Assembly: GCA_017632345.1 (NCBI GenBank)
Contig: JAGBRL010000059.1
Location: forward strand, 62,001-126,000
DNA from: Paludibacteraceae bacterium
GTDB taxonomy: Bacteria > Bacteroidota > Bacteroidia > Bacteroidales > Paludibacteraceae
DNA: 64,000 nt
Reading direction: 5' to 3'
The notes under the pieces are model-generated. The model worked only from the letters and a program-made list of their open reading frames with translations, was not told the DNA's origin and did not search any database. The position numbers were made by a program, and so were the translations under genes. Shown one piece after another: positions 35,029 to 43,996 of the stretch (positions are counted from its first letter, which is position 1; the number at the start of each line of letters is the position of its first letter).

Positions 35029-37008
35029 ATGAAGAGTTTTTTTATCATATTCTTTGCGTTGTGTTCGTCCGTGGCTTTCCCCCAGATAAACACGGAACGT
35101 GTGCTTTCTATCGGCAGAAACGCTCTTTATTTTGAAGATTATATACTTTCTATTCAGTATTTTAACATGGTTGCGCGTGTAAAACCGTATCTTGCGGAAC
35201 CGTATTATCTGAGGGCGGTGGCTAAAATCAACCTTGAAGATTATAAAGGTGCTGAGCAGGACTGTTCGCTGGCTTTGGATCGGAACCCTTTTCTTGTAAG
35301 GGCTTACCATTGCAGAGGTGTGGCGCGTATTAACCTGAAACGTTACGCCGAAGCGGTGGCGGATTTTGACAAGGGGCTTGAGTTCGACACGGAAAACAAA
35401 ACTTTGCTTCTGTGCAAAGGTGTTTCGCTGTTGCAGGATAATCGGTACAATGAGGCTATCGAAGTGCTGACTCATACGGTGAATTTGTATCCTAAGTTTA
35501 CGGACGCGTACTTGAATCGGGGACAAGCTTATCTGAAGAATTATGATACGATAAACGCATTGGCGGATTTTGACAAGATTCTTGAAATAGACAAGTTTAA
35601 TCCTAAAGGGTATGCCGCGCGAGGTCTGGTGTTTTATATGCAGGGCAAATATGACGAGGCTAGTAAAGATTATGACGAGGCTATGCGAATAGAACCGAAT
35701 GTGGCAAGTTATCATCAGAACAGAGGACTTGTCAGATATAAGCAGGATGACCTGAAGGGGGCAAAGGAGGATTTTGACCGGGTTGTGACGTTAGACCCGA
35801 ATAATGCGTCGGCCTACTTTAACCGAGGGCTGTTATTTATGGAGACTGGCGAGTTGAAAAAAGCGGAATATGATTTTGACCAGGTTGTGGAAATGGAGCC
35901 GGAGAACGAACTTGCAATGTATAACAAGGCTTTGGTGAGAATGAAAGTGGGCGATTATGTTATCGCGTCTGATATTATAAGCAATCTGATTTCGGAGAAT
36001 GAAGAGGAGCCTATTCTGTATTTCACAAGGGCGGAAATCAAGCAGAAACAGAAAAATAGGAAAGGGGCTGAGGTGGATTACAACACGGCCGTGCTGCTCG
36101 AAAGACGCATGATGGAAAAAAGCGTCGAGGAGCAGAATAGCGAGTGGGAACAGAAAAAGTCTAAAAAGGAGAATAAGTATAAAAAGCTTGTGTATGTTTC
36201 GGATATAGAAAATTCGGACCAGTTGACTTATAAAAACGAGTTTAGGGGTAAGGTTCAAAACTCTAATTTTGTAATAGAGCCTGAGGGTGTCTATTTGTTG
36301 TCTTTCTATCCCAAAGAGAACGAGGTTCGAAAGACAGTCTTGTTCGACAATATGGTCAGTGAACTGAATGGTAAAGAAGTTATGGAGCCTGTTTACTTGA
36401 CAAATTCAAACGGACAGCTTAGCAAGGAGGAGGCGGTGAAGCGTTTTCGCTCTATCGACGAATGGTCTGAAAAAATAGTGGCGGACGCTAGTGATTTGTC
36501 GTACTTCGGCAGGGCTATGGACTATATGCTGATTCAGGATTATGAGAATGCGGTATTGGACTTGGACAAGGCTTTGGATTTAAACCCTAAATTCGAGCTG
36601 GCTTATTTCTGCAGGGCTAATGCAAGATACAAAAGGGTTGTTTATGAGCAGTCTTTGGACGACAGCTGGATGTCGCAAGATGATGAAAAGTTAGAGTCTG
36701 ACCATAATTTAGAGTTGGATCTTGCTCTGAAAGATTATGAAAAGGCGCTCGCAGTCTATCCGGACTTCTCCTTTGCATGGTTTAACCGTGGCAACATATT
36801 GCTAGAGAAAAAGGATTATCGTAATGCGCTGGCAAGTTATACAAAGACAATCTCGTTGGACAAAGATTTTGCAGAAGCTTATTTCAACCGCGGGCTTACT
36901 TATATCTATTTGGGCGAAAATGACAAGGGTCTAAGTGATTTGAGCAAAGCCGGAGAACTTGGCATTTATGTCGCTTACAATGTGATGAAGAGGTTTGGCG
37001 AAAAGTAG
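35029..37008 (+). CDS. Secreted/periplasmic tetratricopeptide-repeat protein
   Basis: 659 aa with a signal peptide (MKSFFIIFFALCSSVAFPQ). About twelve TPR units follow: residues ~25-365 hold a continuous array (e.g. AYHCRGVARINLKRYAEAV, AYLNRGQAYLKNYDTINAL, YAARGLVFYMQGKYDEA, AYFNRGLLFMETGELKKAE). A charged region ~370-500 without repeats follows, then a second array to the end (e.g. YMLIQDYENAVLDLDKAL, FNRGNILLEKKDYRNALA). TPR arrays bind other proteins; the partner is unknown. Single gene with its own promoter, convergent with the next operon. Confidence 0.85.
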   Translation: MKSFFIIFFALCSSVAFPQINTERVLSIGRNALYFEDYILSIQYFNMVARVKPYLAEPYYLRAVAKINLEDYKGAEQDCSLALDRNPFLVRAYHCRGVARINLKRYAEAVADFDKGLEFDTENKTLLLCKGVSLLQDNRYNEAIEVLTHTVNLYPKFTDAYLNRGQAYLKNYDTINALADFDKILEIDKFNPKGYAARGLVFYMQGKYDEASKDYDEAMRIEPNVASYHQNRGLVRYKQDDLKGAKEDFDRVVTLDPNNASAYFNRGLLFMETGELKKAEYDFDQVVEMEPENELAMYNKALVRMKVGDYVIASDIISNLISENEEEPILYFTRAEIKQKQKNRKGAEVDYNTAVLLERRMMEKSVEEQNSEWEQKKSKKENKYKKLVYVSDIENSDQLTYKNEFRGKVQNSNFVIEPEGVYLLSFYPKENEVRKTVLFDNMVSELNGKEVMEPVYLTNSNGQLSKEEAVKRFRSIDEWSEKIVADASDLSYFGRAMDYMLIQDYENAVLDLDKALDLNPKFELAYFCRANARYKRVVYEQSLDDSWMSQDDEKLESDHNLELDLALKDYEKALAVYPDFSFAWFNRGNILLEKKDYRNALASYTKTISLDKDFAEAYFNRGLTYIYLGENDKGLSDLSKAGELGIYVAYNVMKRFGEK

Positions 37009-37031
37009 CGGATGGAGTGCGAGCAAATAAA

Positions 37032-37078
37032 TTAGCCCAACTTTCACATCAAAATTATTTTCATGAAAGTTGGGCTAA
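37032..37078. terminator. Long hairpin between convergent genes
   Basis: Perfect 15-bp inverted repeat (37032-37046 and 37064-37078; TTAGCCCAACTTTCA and its complement) whose 17-nt loop contains a further AAAAT/ATTTT pair. No clear U-run on either side. Lies between the TPR gene (+) and the beta-barrel gene (-); probable bidirectional terminator or transcription barrier. Confidence 0.65.
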
Positions 37079-37105
37079 GTCTAATGTCTTTAAAGTCATT
37101 TCGAC

Positions 37106-38362
37106 CTAATTTATATAAGTTGACTCAAGATTCTTTTTCTTAAGTTTCGCAATGCGGAAATTCTCATGAAATTTTAGATACAGACCAAAAGCAAAATCGA
37201 GTTTCTTCTCTTTTAAGTCGTAATAGCACTGCACATCGGCACCAAATCTCAGCTTTCTTTTATCGTTTCCGTTGTAATAATATTTGGCGACAACCATGCT
37301 TCTTTCGTCACATCTGAAATTAGGGTCGAAATAAGAGCGGGTTTGATATAGATAGCTTCCTTTGGGCGAAAAGTAGCGGTCTGCATACCAATAGCCGGCT
37401 TCTATTTTGTGTCTGTTCTGACGAGCGGAATAAGTGATGTTGGGGTATATACCCCAGCCCGACTCGTGAAAGGTGTGAATATGAGCCTTGTCCGAATTGT
37501 TCACGGAAAAGAACACAGGAACTTTAAAGTCAAGAGACTTTTGGTTATTCATGTAAACCTTAAGCTCCAGTCCGGTAGCCGCATTGAACAAAGTCTCGAG
37601 GCAAGTGTCTTTAAGAGCGGTGAACTGTCCGCCTCTATGCGTTCCAACGATATGCAGCGGAATGCTCATGACAGCCTTTCCGTTTCCGTTCAGGCGGCTG
37701 TTTGTCCTGATGCCTATTGTAAGCTTTTCCTGCTTCTCGTCGCCCGGCTCGATGAAGTCTTCCCAGTTGCACCAAACATCAGCATCCAGCCACCTGTAGT
37801 TTACCAGAACCTGAAAGCCCATTTCGTAATTCTCCATGAAAAACCTGTCAAATCCGTACATCTGTTCGTACAGTTTGTGGTTCAGATTTCCGTACAAAGA
37901 GCCACCGACTATAGAGACAAAATCATTAGGTTCGTATTCAAGCCTGATTATAGGTTTTATGCTCAAGATGCTCTTGTCGTCGCCGGCGGCGCCCATGAGG
38001 TGCACACCAGCGGTTATTTGTCCGTAATGGCCAATTCCGTAATTCAAAGTAGGATTTGCAATAAAGCCCAGCATTGTGTACCCTTTAGTGTAGGGCAAGA
38101 AATACTCAGCGTTGCGCGCGAACGTGAGAGCGTCAATTGTCGTGTGCAGATGATTAGCCTTATAATTTTCCTTCGGCTCGTTCAGAAAGTGGAAAGGACT
38201 TTCTAAAAAGTAGTCAAAGCAAGGATCGTCAATAGGAGTGGGTTGAACTAAGTTGATGTCAACTTTCTGCAAATTGTCGTGAACCGAGTCGTTTGAATAA
38301 GCGTTTTGTCCACACAGAACAATTGTGGTCCAAAGCATGTATAATTTCAGAAAATGTTTCAT
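37106..38362 (-). CDS. Predicted outer-membrane beta-barrel protein
   Basis: 418 aa, function unknown. Signal peptide at the N-terminus (LYMLWTTIVLCGQNAYS). From ~residue 70 the sequence alternates polar and hydrophobic residues in strands of 8-12 with aromatic belts (e.g. GHYGQITAGVHLMGAAG, MGFQVLVNYRWLDADVWC, RKLRFGADVQCYYDLKEK, LDFAFGLYLKF), as in an outer-membrane barrel of 14-18 strands. It does not end in the usual Phe/Trp; about 20 basic residues (FRIAKLKKKNLESTYIN) follow the last strand. Last gene of the operon 43846 to 37106, 18 nt after the DUF4922 gene. May be the outer-membrane channel for what that operon makes; inference. Confidence 0.6.
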   Translation of the reverse strand: MKHFLKLYMLWTTIVLCGQNAYSNDSVHDNLQKVDINLVQPTPIDDPCFDYFLESPFHFLNEPKENYKANHLHTTIDALTFARNAEYFLPYTKGYTMLGFIANPTLNYGIGHYGQITAGVHLMGAAGDDKSILSIKPIIRLEYEPNDFVSIVGGSLYGNLNHKLYEQMYGFDRFFMENYEMGFQVLVNYRWLDADVWCNWEDFIEPGDEKQEKLTIGIRTNSRLNGNGKAVMSIPLHIVGTHRGGQFTALKDTCLETLFNAATGLELKVYMNNQKSLDFKVPVFFSVNNSDKAHIHTFHESGWGIYPNITYSARQNRHKIEAGYWYADRYFSPKGSYLYQTRSYFDPNFRCDERSMVVAKYYYNGNDKRKLRFGADVQCYYDLKEKKLDFAFGLYLKFHENFRIAKLKKKNLESTYIN

Positions 38363-38380
38363 GTGTGATTAGTTTTGTTT

Positions 38381-39256
38381 TTATACTTGCGAATAGATGT
38401 CTGCTATTGTTTTTCTGTCAATCTTGTCAAAATCCTCTTTGCGCGGCAACACCATTACTCCGGCCATGTCTATAGCTCCGGGACTAACCATTATATGGTC
38501 AGCGCCTTCGGCGTAGAACTGCGATGGCCTGTGCGCTTTTCTAAGAAATATTATCAGATGCCACCCTTCGGAGTTGTAATAGCAGAACACGTTCATCATC
38601 GGCTCTTCATCTTTCTGAAAAGCAAGCTGGGAATAGATTTGTCTGAACAGAGACAGTCCGTAGTTTTTGTCGTTTGCCTCTATGAGCAGACATCTTCTTC
38701 CAAGATTCTTAAGCTCTTTTATAGTTCCTCGTGAGTTTTCAGAAAGAAGAACATATTTAGCGTTTTTGCAGTCCGATTCGATGGGCAGCTGACCTTTAGT
38801 CACAGCCTGAAAGTGCATGTGGTCCGGCGCGGAAGCCCCGCATTGGGCACCATTATAGAAAATTGTGTAATCGTCCAGCAATTTTGCGAAATCGAGCATA
38901 TCTGCAATGTAAGGCAGAATCTCCTGCTTTTCGTGAGATTTCAGCGGAATGGTGAAATGCTTTTTCAGTATTGGGAACGGATTTACAAGAACGCAGAATC
39001 TGTCGTTAATGTCAATTCCTCGCTGCACGTCCGGCTGATTCTCTCTGCAAAGAAAACATTTGCGCTCGGCGATAGACTTTGCGTCCAGCTTTGCGCCAGT
39101 CGAGACGGCCCTTGCAGGATTGAACTGCGCGATGATTCTGTGCGTTCCGAAGTTGAACTCCTTCAGTTCAAGGCAGTTAAGCTGTTCGGTACGTTCTTTG
39201 AAGTCAGCCCATTCGTTCAGCTGTTCCGAAAACAAATTCTCAACCCTTTGTTTCAT
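38381..39256 (-). CDS. DUF4922 protein, HIT/GalT-like nucleotidyltransferase or phosphorylase
   Basis: 291 aa cytoplasmic protein. The pattern CGASAPDHMHFQ (~135-146) is the HxHxQ active-site motif of the GalT/HIT branch that works through a covalent nucleotidyl-histidine. An upstream KCFLC (~67-71) resembles the zinc CxxC of the same branch, and NPFPILKKHFTIP matches its substrate strand. Relatives include ATP adenylyltransferase and GDP-glucose phosphorylase; the true substrate is unknown. Its ATG overlaps the upstream glycosyltransferase stop by 4 nt, so it probably makes or recycles the nucleotide sugar used by that enzyme (inference). Confidence 0.75.
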   Translation of the reverse strand: MKQRVENLFSEQLNEWADFKERTEQLNCLELKEFNFGTHRIIAQFNPARAVSTGAKLDAKSIAERKCFLCRENQPDVQRGIDINDRFCVLVNPFPILKKHFTIPLKSHEKQEILPYIADMLDFAKLLDDYTIFYNGAQCGASAPDHMHFQAVTKGQLPIESDCKNAKYVLLSENSRGTIKELKNLGRRCLLIEANDKNYGLSLFRQIYSQLAFQKDEEPMMNVFCYYNSEGWHLIIFLRKAHRPSQFYAEGADHIMVSPGAIDMAGVMVLPRKEDFDKIDRKTIADIYSQV

Positions 39257-40716
39257 GCTAATCCGTTTCTTTTTTTGCGAGATAAGATCTCTAAAGTTCG
39301 TAATTTGTCCTTGTACAGATTGTTTGCGTTAATCTTAGCGATGCTAAGAGAGGCGTCAGAATTGTCAGTCCATCTTCTGCAATTGTAAAGGACATCGTAA
39401 ATTCTGCCAATCTGGTAATCGTGCGAAATCATCAGTCCAAGAGCATAGTCTTCGCCATAGCTTGTGTTAGGCACGCCAATCTCTCTGAGTACAGGCGTAA
39501 AGAATGCTCTCGGCGCGCCAAGACCGTTAATTCGCAAAGCGTTGTTTCGACCGTTTTCCGGAGTCCACTCTTTATGGTCTATTACGCCTGGCGGAATCTC
39601 ATTCAGGTCGAAATCCGTAATTTTGTAAGAGCCGATAACCATTGCACAGTTCTGTTCGTAGAAGGCGTTCACAACCTTGGCGAGAGTGTCGTTTCCGCTG
39701 TACACGTCATCGCTGTCGAGCTGAACGGCAAAACGTCCGCAGCGAGCGTCGTTGACACCTTCGTTCCAGCATCCGCCTATGCCCAAGTCGTCGTGCTGAG
39801 GTATTATGTGAATAACGCGGCTGTCGGATTCTGCATATTTGCGAATCAGGTCGGAAGTGCCGTCGGTCGAGTGGTTGTCTATTATTATCAAATTAAAATT
39901 GAAGTCTGTTTTTTGCATCAGAACAGACTTGATTGCATCTTCAATCGTCTTTATTCTGTTTTTTACAGGGATGATGACCGAAGCCTCCACCGGAAAACTT
40001 TCACAGCCGAAGTTTACAGATTTGAAAGACGGTTCAAGATAAGCACCTATTTTTTTCAGATGCTCAGAGCAAGCCTTTTCCATCTCAATTTGCACATCTC
40101 TGTTCTTAGGATTGACGTAGTCGAACTGCTTTTCGCCAGAGAGCCTTGTGTCGTCTTCTATTTCAGTGTAAAGAAATTCGTTGAGATGAAACATTTGCTC
40201 AGTTTCGGAAATTTTCAGTCTCGCATCATAAAGTCCGGCGAATTTATAGCAGCAGTCCATAGTTTCCACAGCCTTTCTGAAGGCGTCTGTCTTCACCAGA
40301 ATTAGCGAGCCGAAATCGAAGTCGTCTCGCACACTTCCTATTTGCCAGTCGATTAAAGGGTGCGCTTCTGATAAGCCTTTCTTTACTTGGTGCAAGTCGG
40401 AGTATATCCAACCGGCTCCGGTAGATGCAGCCGCGCGAGAAAACCTTTTCACGCAGCGCTGTCCAAGTTTCAAAGCGTCTTTTTTTGTGTAGATGAAAAA
40501 GTGGTCGCACGAAGCTTTTTGCGCGATAAGCCGCATCGAGTCGCTGCTTTTCAAAGAGCCGTCGAATGGTAAATACTCGCAGTCGGTATCCAGTGCCGGG
40601 CGCTCATTTTCGTACAGCACGTAAATTTTGCCAGACAAGCCGTCCGCTTTGAACTGTTTTGCGACTTCCGCAGTTGTGCTTGCGTCGCTATAAGGGATAA
40701 AACAATCTATAGTCAT
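39253..40716 (-). CDS. Two-part glycosyltransferase: N-terminal GT-like region plus family 2 domain
   Basis: 487 aa, longer than ordinary GT2s. Residues 1-235 start TIDCFIPYSDASTTAEVAKQF and contain DHFFIYTKKDALKLGQRCV and GAGWIYSDLHQV: a degenerate GT-A-like half without a clear DxD. Residues ~240-487 are a full GT2: ASVIIPVKNRIKTIEDAI, LIIIDNHSTDGTSDLI, CWNEGVNDARCGRFAVQLDSDD split across motif and metal site (LDSDDVY), then SYGEDYALGLMI. Second gene of the minus-strand operon, 25 nt after the amidase-like gene. Acceptor unknown; a peptidoglycan- or surface-linked glycan would fit the neighbour. Confidence 0.8.
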   Translation of the reverse strand: MTIDCFIPYSDASTTAEVAKQFKADGLSGKIYVLYENERPALDTDCEYLPFDGSLKSSDSMRLIAQKASCDHFFIYTKKDALKLGQRCVKRFSRAAASTGAGWIYSDLHQVKKGLSEAHPLIDWQIGSVRDDFDFGSLILVKTDAFRKAVETMDCCYKFAGLYDARLKISETEQMFHLNEFLYTEIEDDTRLSGEKQFDYVNPKNRDVQIEMEKACSEHLKKIGAYLEPSFKSVNFGCESFPVEASVIIPVKNRIKTIEDAIKSVLMQKTDFNFNLIIIDNHSTDGTSDLIRKYAESDSRVIHIIPQHDDLGIGGCWNEGVNDARCGRFAVQLDSDDVYSGNDTLAKVVNAFYEQNCAMVIGSYKITDFDLNEIPPGVIDHKEWTPENGRNNALRINGLGAPRAFFTPVLREIGVPNTSYGEDYALGLMISHDYQIGRIYDVLYNCRRWTDNSDASLSIAKINANNLYKDKLRTLEILSRKKRNGLA

Positions 40717-40741
40717 AACGATATATCAGTCAAAAAATAAA

Positions 40742-43700
40742 TTATCTAGGAGAAACCTTTCTCTTCTTTACAGTTTTGTTTTTCTTTTTCTTTTTGGCAA
40801 CGCTTTTTTTCTTAGACGAGCTTTTTGCGGCAACAGTTCTTTTCTTAACCTTCCTCTCGTTGTTCTCAAAGAAAGATAAAGTTTCAGACATGAATTTGTT
40901 GCGGTTGCTTTCGTAAAGAATTGATTCGAAAGGGAATGTTGCGACCACAGACTTGTACAAGCCTCTGTATGTCACGCAAGCCGGCAGTTTGCTGTCCGAG
41001 AATCTGAACTGAACCTTTCCGCCCTTAGTGCAGTTTATTGCGTCAGGCACCTCTACAGCGTAAAGCGACTGGTTAAGTTTGGTGCAGAAATTAAACTCGG
41101 AGTTGAAGTCGCTATTGGTCAAGATCGTAAGCTTTCCGTTGTCCGAAGCGTCGGTTTTGACAAAAGTGTAATGGAGGACATTTTCCGCGAAGTCGATCTT
41201 GTTCATGTCGCAAGAGTCCTTTTCCCAAATTTCAGAACCGATGTAAGCGCCTGTCAGGAGCAGGTTGCCGTTATGTTTCAGAAGGTAATCTTTGAGTTTT
41301 GAAATCATGTTTTCTGAAAAGACCTGATATTTGACCGCTTTTCCGGAGACGGTCTCTTTCTCTTCGCCAAGTATGTAGTCAATAGCGAAATATTTGTCAA
41401 GGTCGATTTGTTCAGATTCGAAAAACTCGTCGCTGCAAGACACGAAAGAGTATTTTGCCTTTTTGATGGAGCGTCCATGTTTGTAAGGGAAGTCGAACGT
41501 GTTTCCTGCGATGATGTCGGTCTCGAACTCGCCGGAGCTTGCACCGTGTCCGGGCGCGTTGTTAGTGGCGAAAGTTGAGCCGATGACAAAATTGTACTGG
41601 CTGCCGGTGTAGCTGACATCATATTTGTCCGGCACGCCGTAGTCCAGCTTGTCGAGGAAACCAGAGTGTTTCGCGACGCGGAAATGTTCAGGGGCGGAAA
41701 CTCTGTCGAATCCGTTTACAATCAGTACGCAGCCTTTGCTTTCGGATAGTTCGCAGACGGACAATATTTCGGAAGGAAAACTTTCTCCGCCATCGTTGAC
41801 CGCAGTTACTTTGAACCTGTATATAGTGTCGTTTCCTATAGGCAAGACTATATAAGGCACGTCTGTTACTGTCCCGTTGTCAAAACCGTTGTTTTCAACA
41901 GCTTTATAGACGATGTATTTTTTCGGGTATGCGCTCTCTTCCAATGAGTCAGCCTGAGCCGACCAGCTGAGCGCAACCATTGACGATTCTGTAGAGTCGA
42001 TGATTTCGGCGCTGAAATTCCTTACCGGGAGCGGCTGCACCTCGTATTCGACGTCATACTGAGACGCCAAGAATTTGAGCATGCCCTTGTATATTGAGCG
42101 AGCCACGGAGAATCTGAAATTAGGGTCAAGCCCAAACTTCATGTCGTCGTAGTTCTGGTGCGACAAAAACTCAAGCAGTAGAGTAGGCACTTCCGGCGTT
42201 CTTGCCTCATGGTACGACTCGTTAGTGAGCCGTCGTCTGTTCCAGTCTGCACAGTATTGCGCCCTGATGTCGTTAACGAGCTGAGTCTGCACGATGTCAG
42301 AAAAGTCTCTTGAGGCGTATCTGTTGTAGCCCGAAGCAAACTTGCCTTCGTTTACGTTGGTCATGTATATGCCCATAGTTCCGATAGTTGTGCTGTCGAG
42401 AGTAAACCCTGCGTCCGTGTGCAGAGCGAAGGCAAGGTCGATAGGTATGTTTTTGCCTTTGCTCAGAGGCGCTCTGTCCGAACCTCCGAGAAGGTTGTTG
42501 ACCCAAAGGCCGCGGCACATATAGTCGTCCTTGTAATCGTTAGTGCCTTTGAAAACAGAGTAAACGCTGTCTGGGTATCCCGCCCATTGCAGCCAGTATT
42601 TAGCCCCTTCGAGGTATCTGGCTCTGCCGCTCGCCGCCGTGATTGTGTCGCCGTCATTAGATACGGACGTTTTCCCGATGTTGCCCATTCCGCCGCCAAA
42701 CTTAACTGCGTCGGCAGTGATTATCCCTCCGGCTTTGCTGGCGTTGGTCAGCCTGACTTTGTTAGAAGACGAGCCGCGTTCAAAGTTGAATGTCCCGAGG
42801 TATATCCATGTTCCGCCCCCCATGGTCTGGTCAACCACAAATTCGGTAGTTCCGCCAGTGTGAAACACCGTGTAATGCGCCTCGGTTGTGCTTTCCGGCA
42901 GAGTGTGGTAGGAGACATACACAGCATAATCGCCGCTCGCCGGTATTTCGGGAGACCAGTCGATGTAAGCTTCTCCGTGTTTCCTTGACTTTATTGTTCT
43001 GTAAGTCCCCGTTTTGAAAGGATTGTCAAAGTCTGTGTACAAAAACTTTGAGTTAGCGAATCCGGCGGAGTCTTCGCTTTCGTCCCAAGTGTATTTAGAG
43101 TCGTTATTTTCGAGATAGGATTCCGGCTGGTTGTCGTTATTGTCAACAACAACCTCAAAGCGTTGCATGTCTCGCTCCCTTGGAGTGAAGACGTAAGCGC
43201 CCGCATTTTCGAGCATAGGCACGAGATACGGCAGCACGATGCTCATGGAGTATGTGTCTTCTGTAATCTGAAACAGTTTTGGCCTTTGCCATTGCCAAGT
43301 GCCTTGCACCGGGTCAAAGTACCATCCGTGGCTGTGCCATAGAGCTATGTGGCTGTTTGTCAGGCCCTTCTCCGGAACGAAAGGCTTGTTCTTGTTGCTG
43401 ACGATGCTCGACTCGGAAGGACTGTAGCTGGGCTTGCGCTCCTTGTCTATTTTCAGGCCGGTACGATAGATGTTCGGCACGTAATATTCAAGCGGAAGCG
43501 AGTTTATGTATATCTCGAATTTGTAATCTTTAATATCTTCCGGAAGACATGTGCGCAGCGAGTCGTGAAGCTCTTTTATTAGGTCTTCTCTATATTCGAT
43601 GAATTCGAAGTTTTTGGAAAGAGACAGCTGCACCTCTGACTTCTTTCTGTCTATGCAGAAATTGTCTATTTTGTAATTCCGCGCTTTGCCTATCTTCAGC

Positions 43701-43846
43701 GCGTTGTACTTGTTTCTGAAATCATTTATTTTTAATTGCAACGCCTTGCCAACCTCCGCATCGTTTGCATAGGTCGGACAGACAAATGTGAAAAAAAGCG
43801 TCGAAATCAGCAGTAAAAACGTATGTCGAGACAATTTAGTAACCAT
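40742..43846 (-). CDS. Large secreted amidase-like protein with golvesin-like and fibronectin III domains
   Basis: 1034 aa. Signal peptide (TFLLLISTLFFTFVCPTYA). Residues ~160-215 contain HIALWHSHGWYFDP, an amidase-type first zinc histidine; ~255-400 is a beta-sandwich of the golvesin C-terminal type (SAGFANSKFLYTDFDNP, IDWSPEIPASGDYAVYVSY, ADAVKFGGGMGNI). The amidase fold resumes with IDLAFALHTDAG (second His) and VPTLLLEFLSHQN (catalytic Glu), so the sandwich is inserted into the N-acetylmuramoyl-L-alanine amidase fold. A fibronectin III domain (~605-690) and a Rossmann-like region (~700-985) follow. The last ~35 residues are almost all Lys, Arg and Ser. Such proteins are often labelled xanthan lyase or amidase; peptidoglycan cleavage is inferred. 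First gene of its operon. Confidence 0.75.
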   Translation of the reverse strand: MVTKLSRHTFLLLISTLFFTFVCPTYANDAEVGKALQLKINDFRNKYNALKIGKARNYKIDNFCIDRKKSEVQLSLSKNFEFIEYREDLIKELHDSLRTCLPEDIKDYKFEIYINSLPLEYYVPNIYRTGLKIDKERKPSYSPSESSIVSNKNKPFVPEKGLTNSHIALWHSHGWYFDPVQGTWQWQRPKLFQITEDTYSMSIVLPYLVPMLENAGAYVFTPRERDMQRFEVVVDNNDNQPESYLENNDSKYTWDESEDSAGFANSKFLYTDFDNPFKTGTYRTIKSRKHGEAYIDWSPEIPASGDYAVYVSYHTLPESTTEAHYTVFHTGGTTEFVVDQTMGGGTWIYLGTFNFERGSSSNKVRLTNASKAGGIITADAVKFGGGMGNIGKTSVSNDGDTITAASGRARYLEGAKYWLQWAGYPDSVYSVFKGTNDYKDDYMCRGLWVNNLLGGSDRAPLSKGKNIPIDLAFALHTDAGFTLDSTTIGTMGIYMTNVNEGKFASGYNRYASRDFSDIVQTQLVNDIRAQYCADWNRRRLTNESYHEARTPEVPTLLLEFLSHQNYDDMKFGLDPNFRFSVARSIYKGMLKFLASQYDVEYEVQPLPVRNFSAEIIDSTESSMVALSWSAQADSLEESAYPKKYIVYKAVENNGFDNGTVTDVPYIVLPIGNDTIYRFKVTAVNDGGESFPSEILSVCELSESKGCVLIVNGFDRVSAPEHFRVAKHSGFLDKLDYGVPDKYDVSYTGSQYNFVIGSTFATNNAPGHGASSGEFETDIIAGNTFDFPYKHGRSIKKAKYSFVSCSDEFFESEQIDLDKYFAIDYILGEEKETVSGKAVKYQVFSENMISKLKDYLLKHNGNLLLTGAYIGSEIWEKDSCDMNKIDFAENVLHYTFVKTDASDNGKLTILTNSDFNSEFNFCTKLNQSLYAVEVPDAINCTKGGKVQFRFSDSKLPACVTYRGLYKSVVATFPFESILYESNRNKFMSETLSFFENNERKVKKRTVAAKSSSKKKSVAKKKKKNKTVKKRKVSPR

Positions 43847-43862
43847 TAGTCAAATTTTGCCC

Positions 43863-43893
43863 CAAAGTTATGAAGTGTTTGCTTCTTTTCCAA
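43863..43893 (-). promoter_or_regulatory. Promoter of the four-gene minus-strand operon
   Basis: Read on the - strand: TTG (43893-43891), 20-nt spacer, TAACTTTG (43870-43863). It lies 17 nt upstream of the amidase-like start codon, so the leader would be only about 10 nt. Confidence 0.5.
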
Positions 43894-43948
43894 TAAAATT
43901 TGCAATTAAAAATGCTCTGTTTTTAGTTATTTTCTTTACAGAAAGGCG

Positions 43949-43976
43949 TTGCAATAAAATCAAATTTTTATTTTTG
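43949..43976 (+). promoter_or_regulatory. Candidate promoter of the SusC-like receptor gene
   Basis: TATTTTTG at 43969-43976 with a TTG at 43949-43951 (17-nt spacer, slightly short). Predicted leader ~15 nt to ATG 43997. Divergent from the amidase operon promoter ~75 nt away. Confidence 0.4.
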
Positions 43977-43996
43977 CATCTTAATAAACAAAATCG

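Noticed and set aside
37409..38206. 265-codon + strand open frame
   Set aside because: Opposite the beta-barrel gene; no start context, no signal peptide and no motif.
39421..40305. 294-codon + strand open frame
   Set aside because: Opposite the two-part glycosyltransferase, which has clear GT2 motifs.
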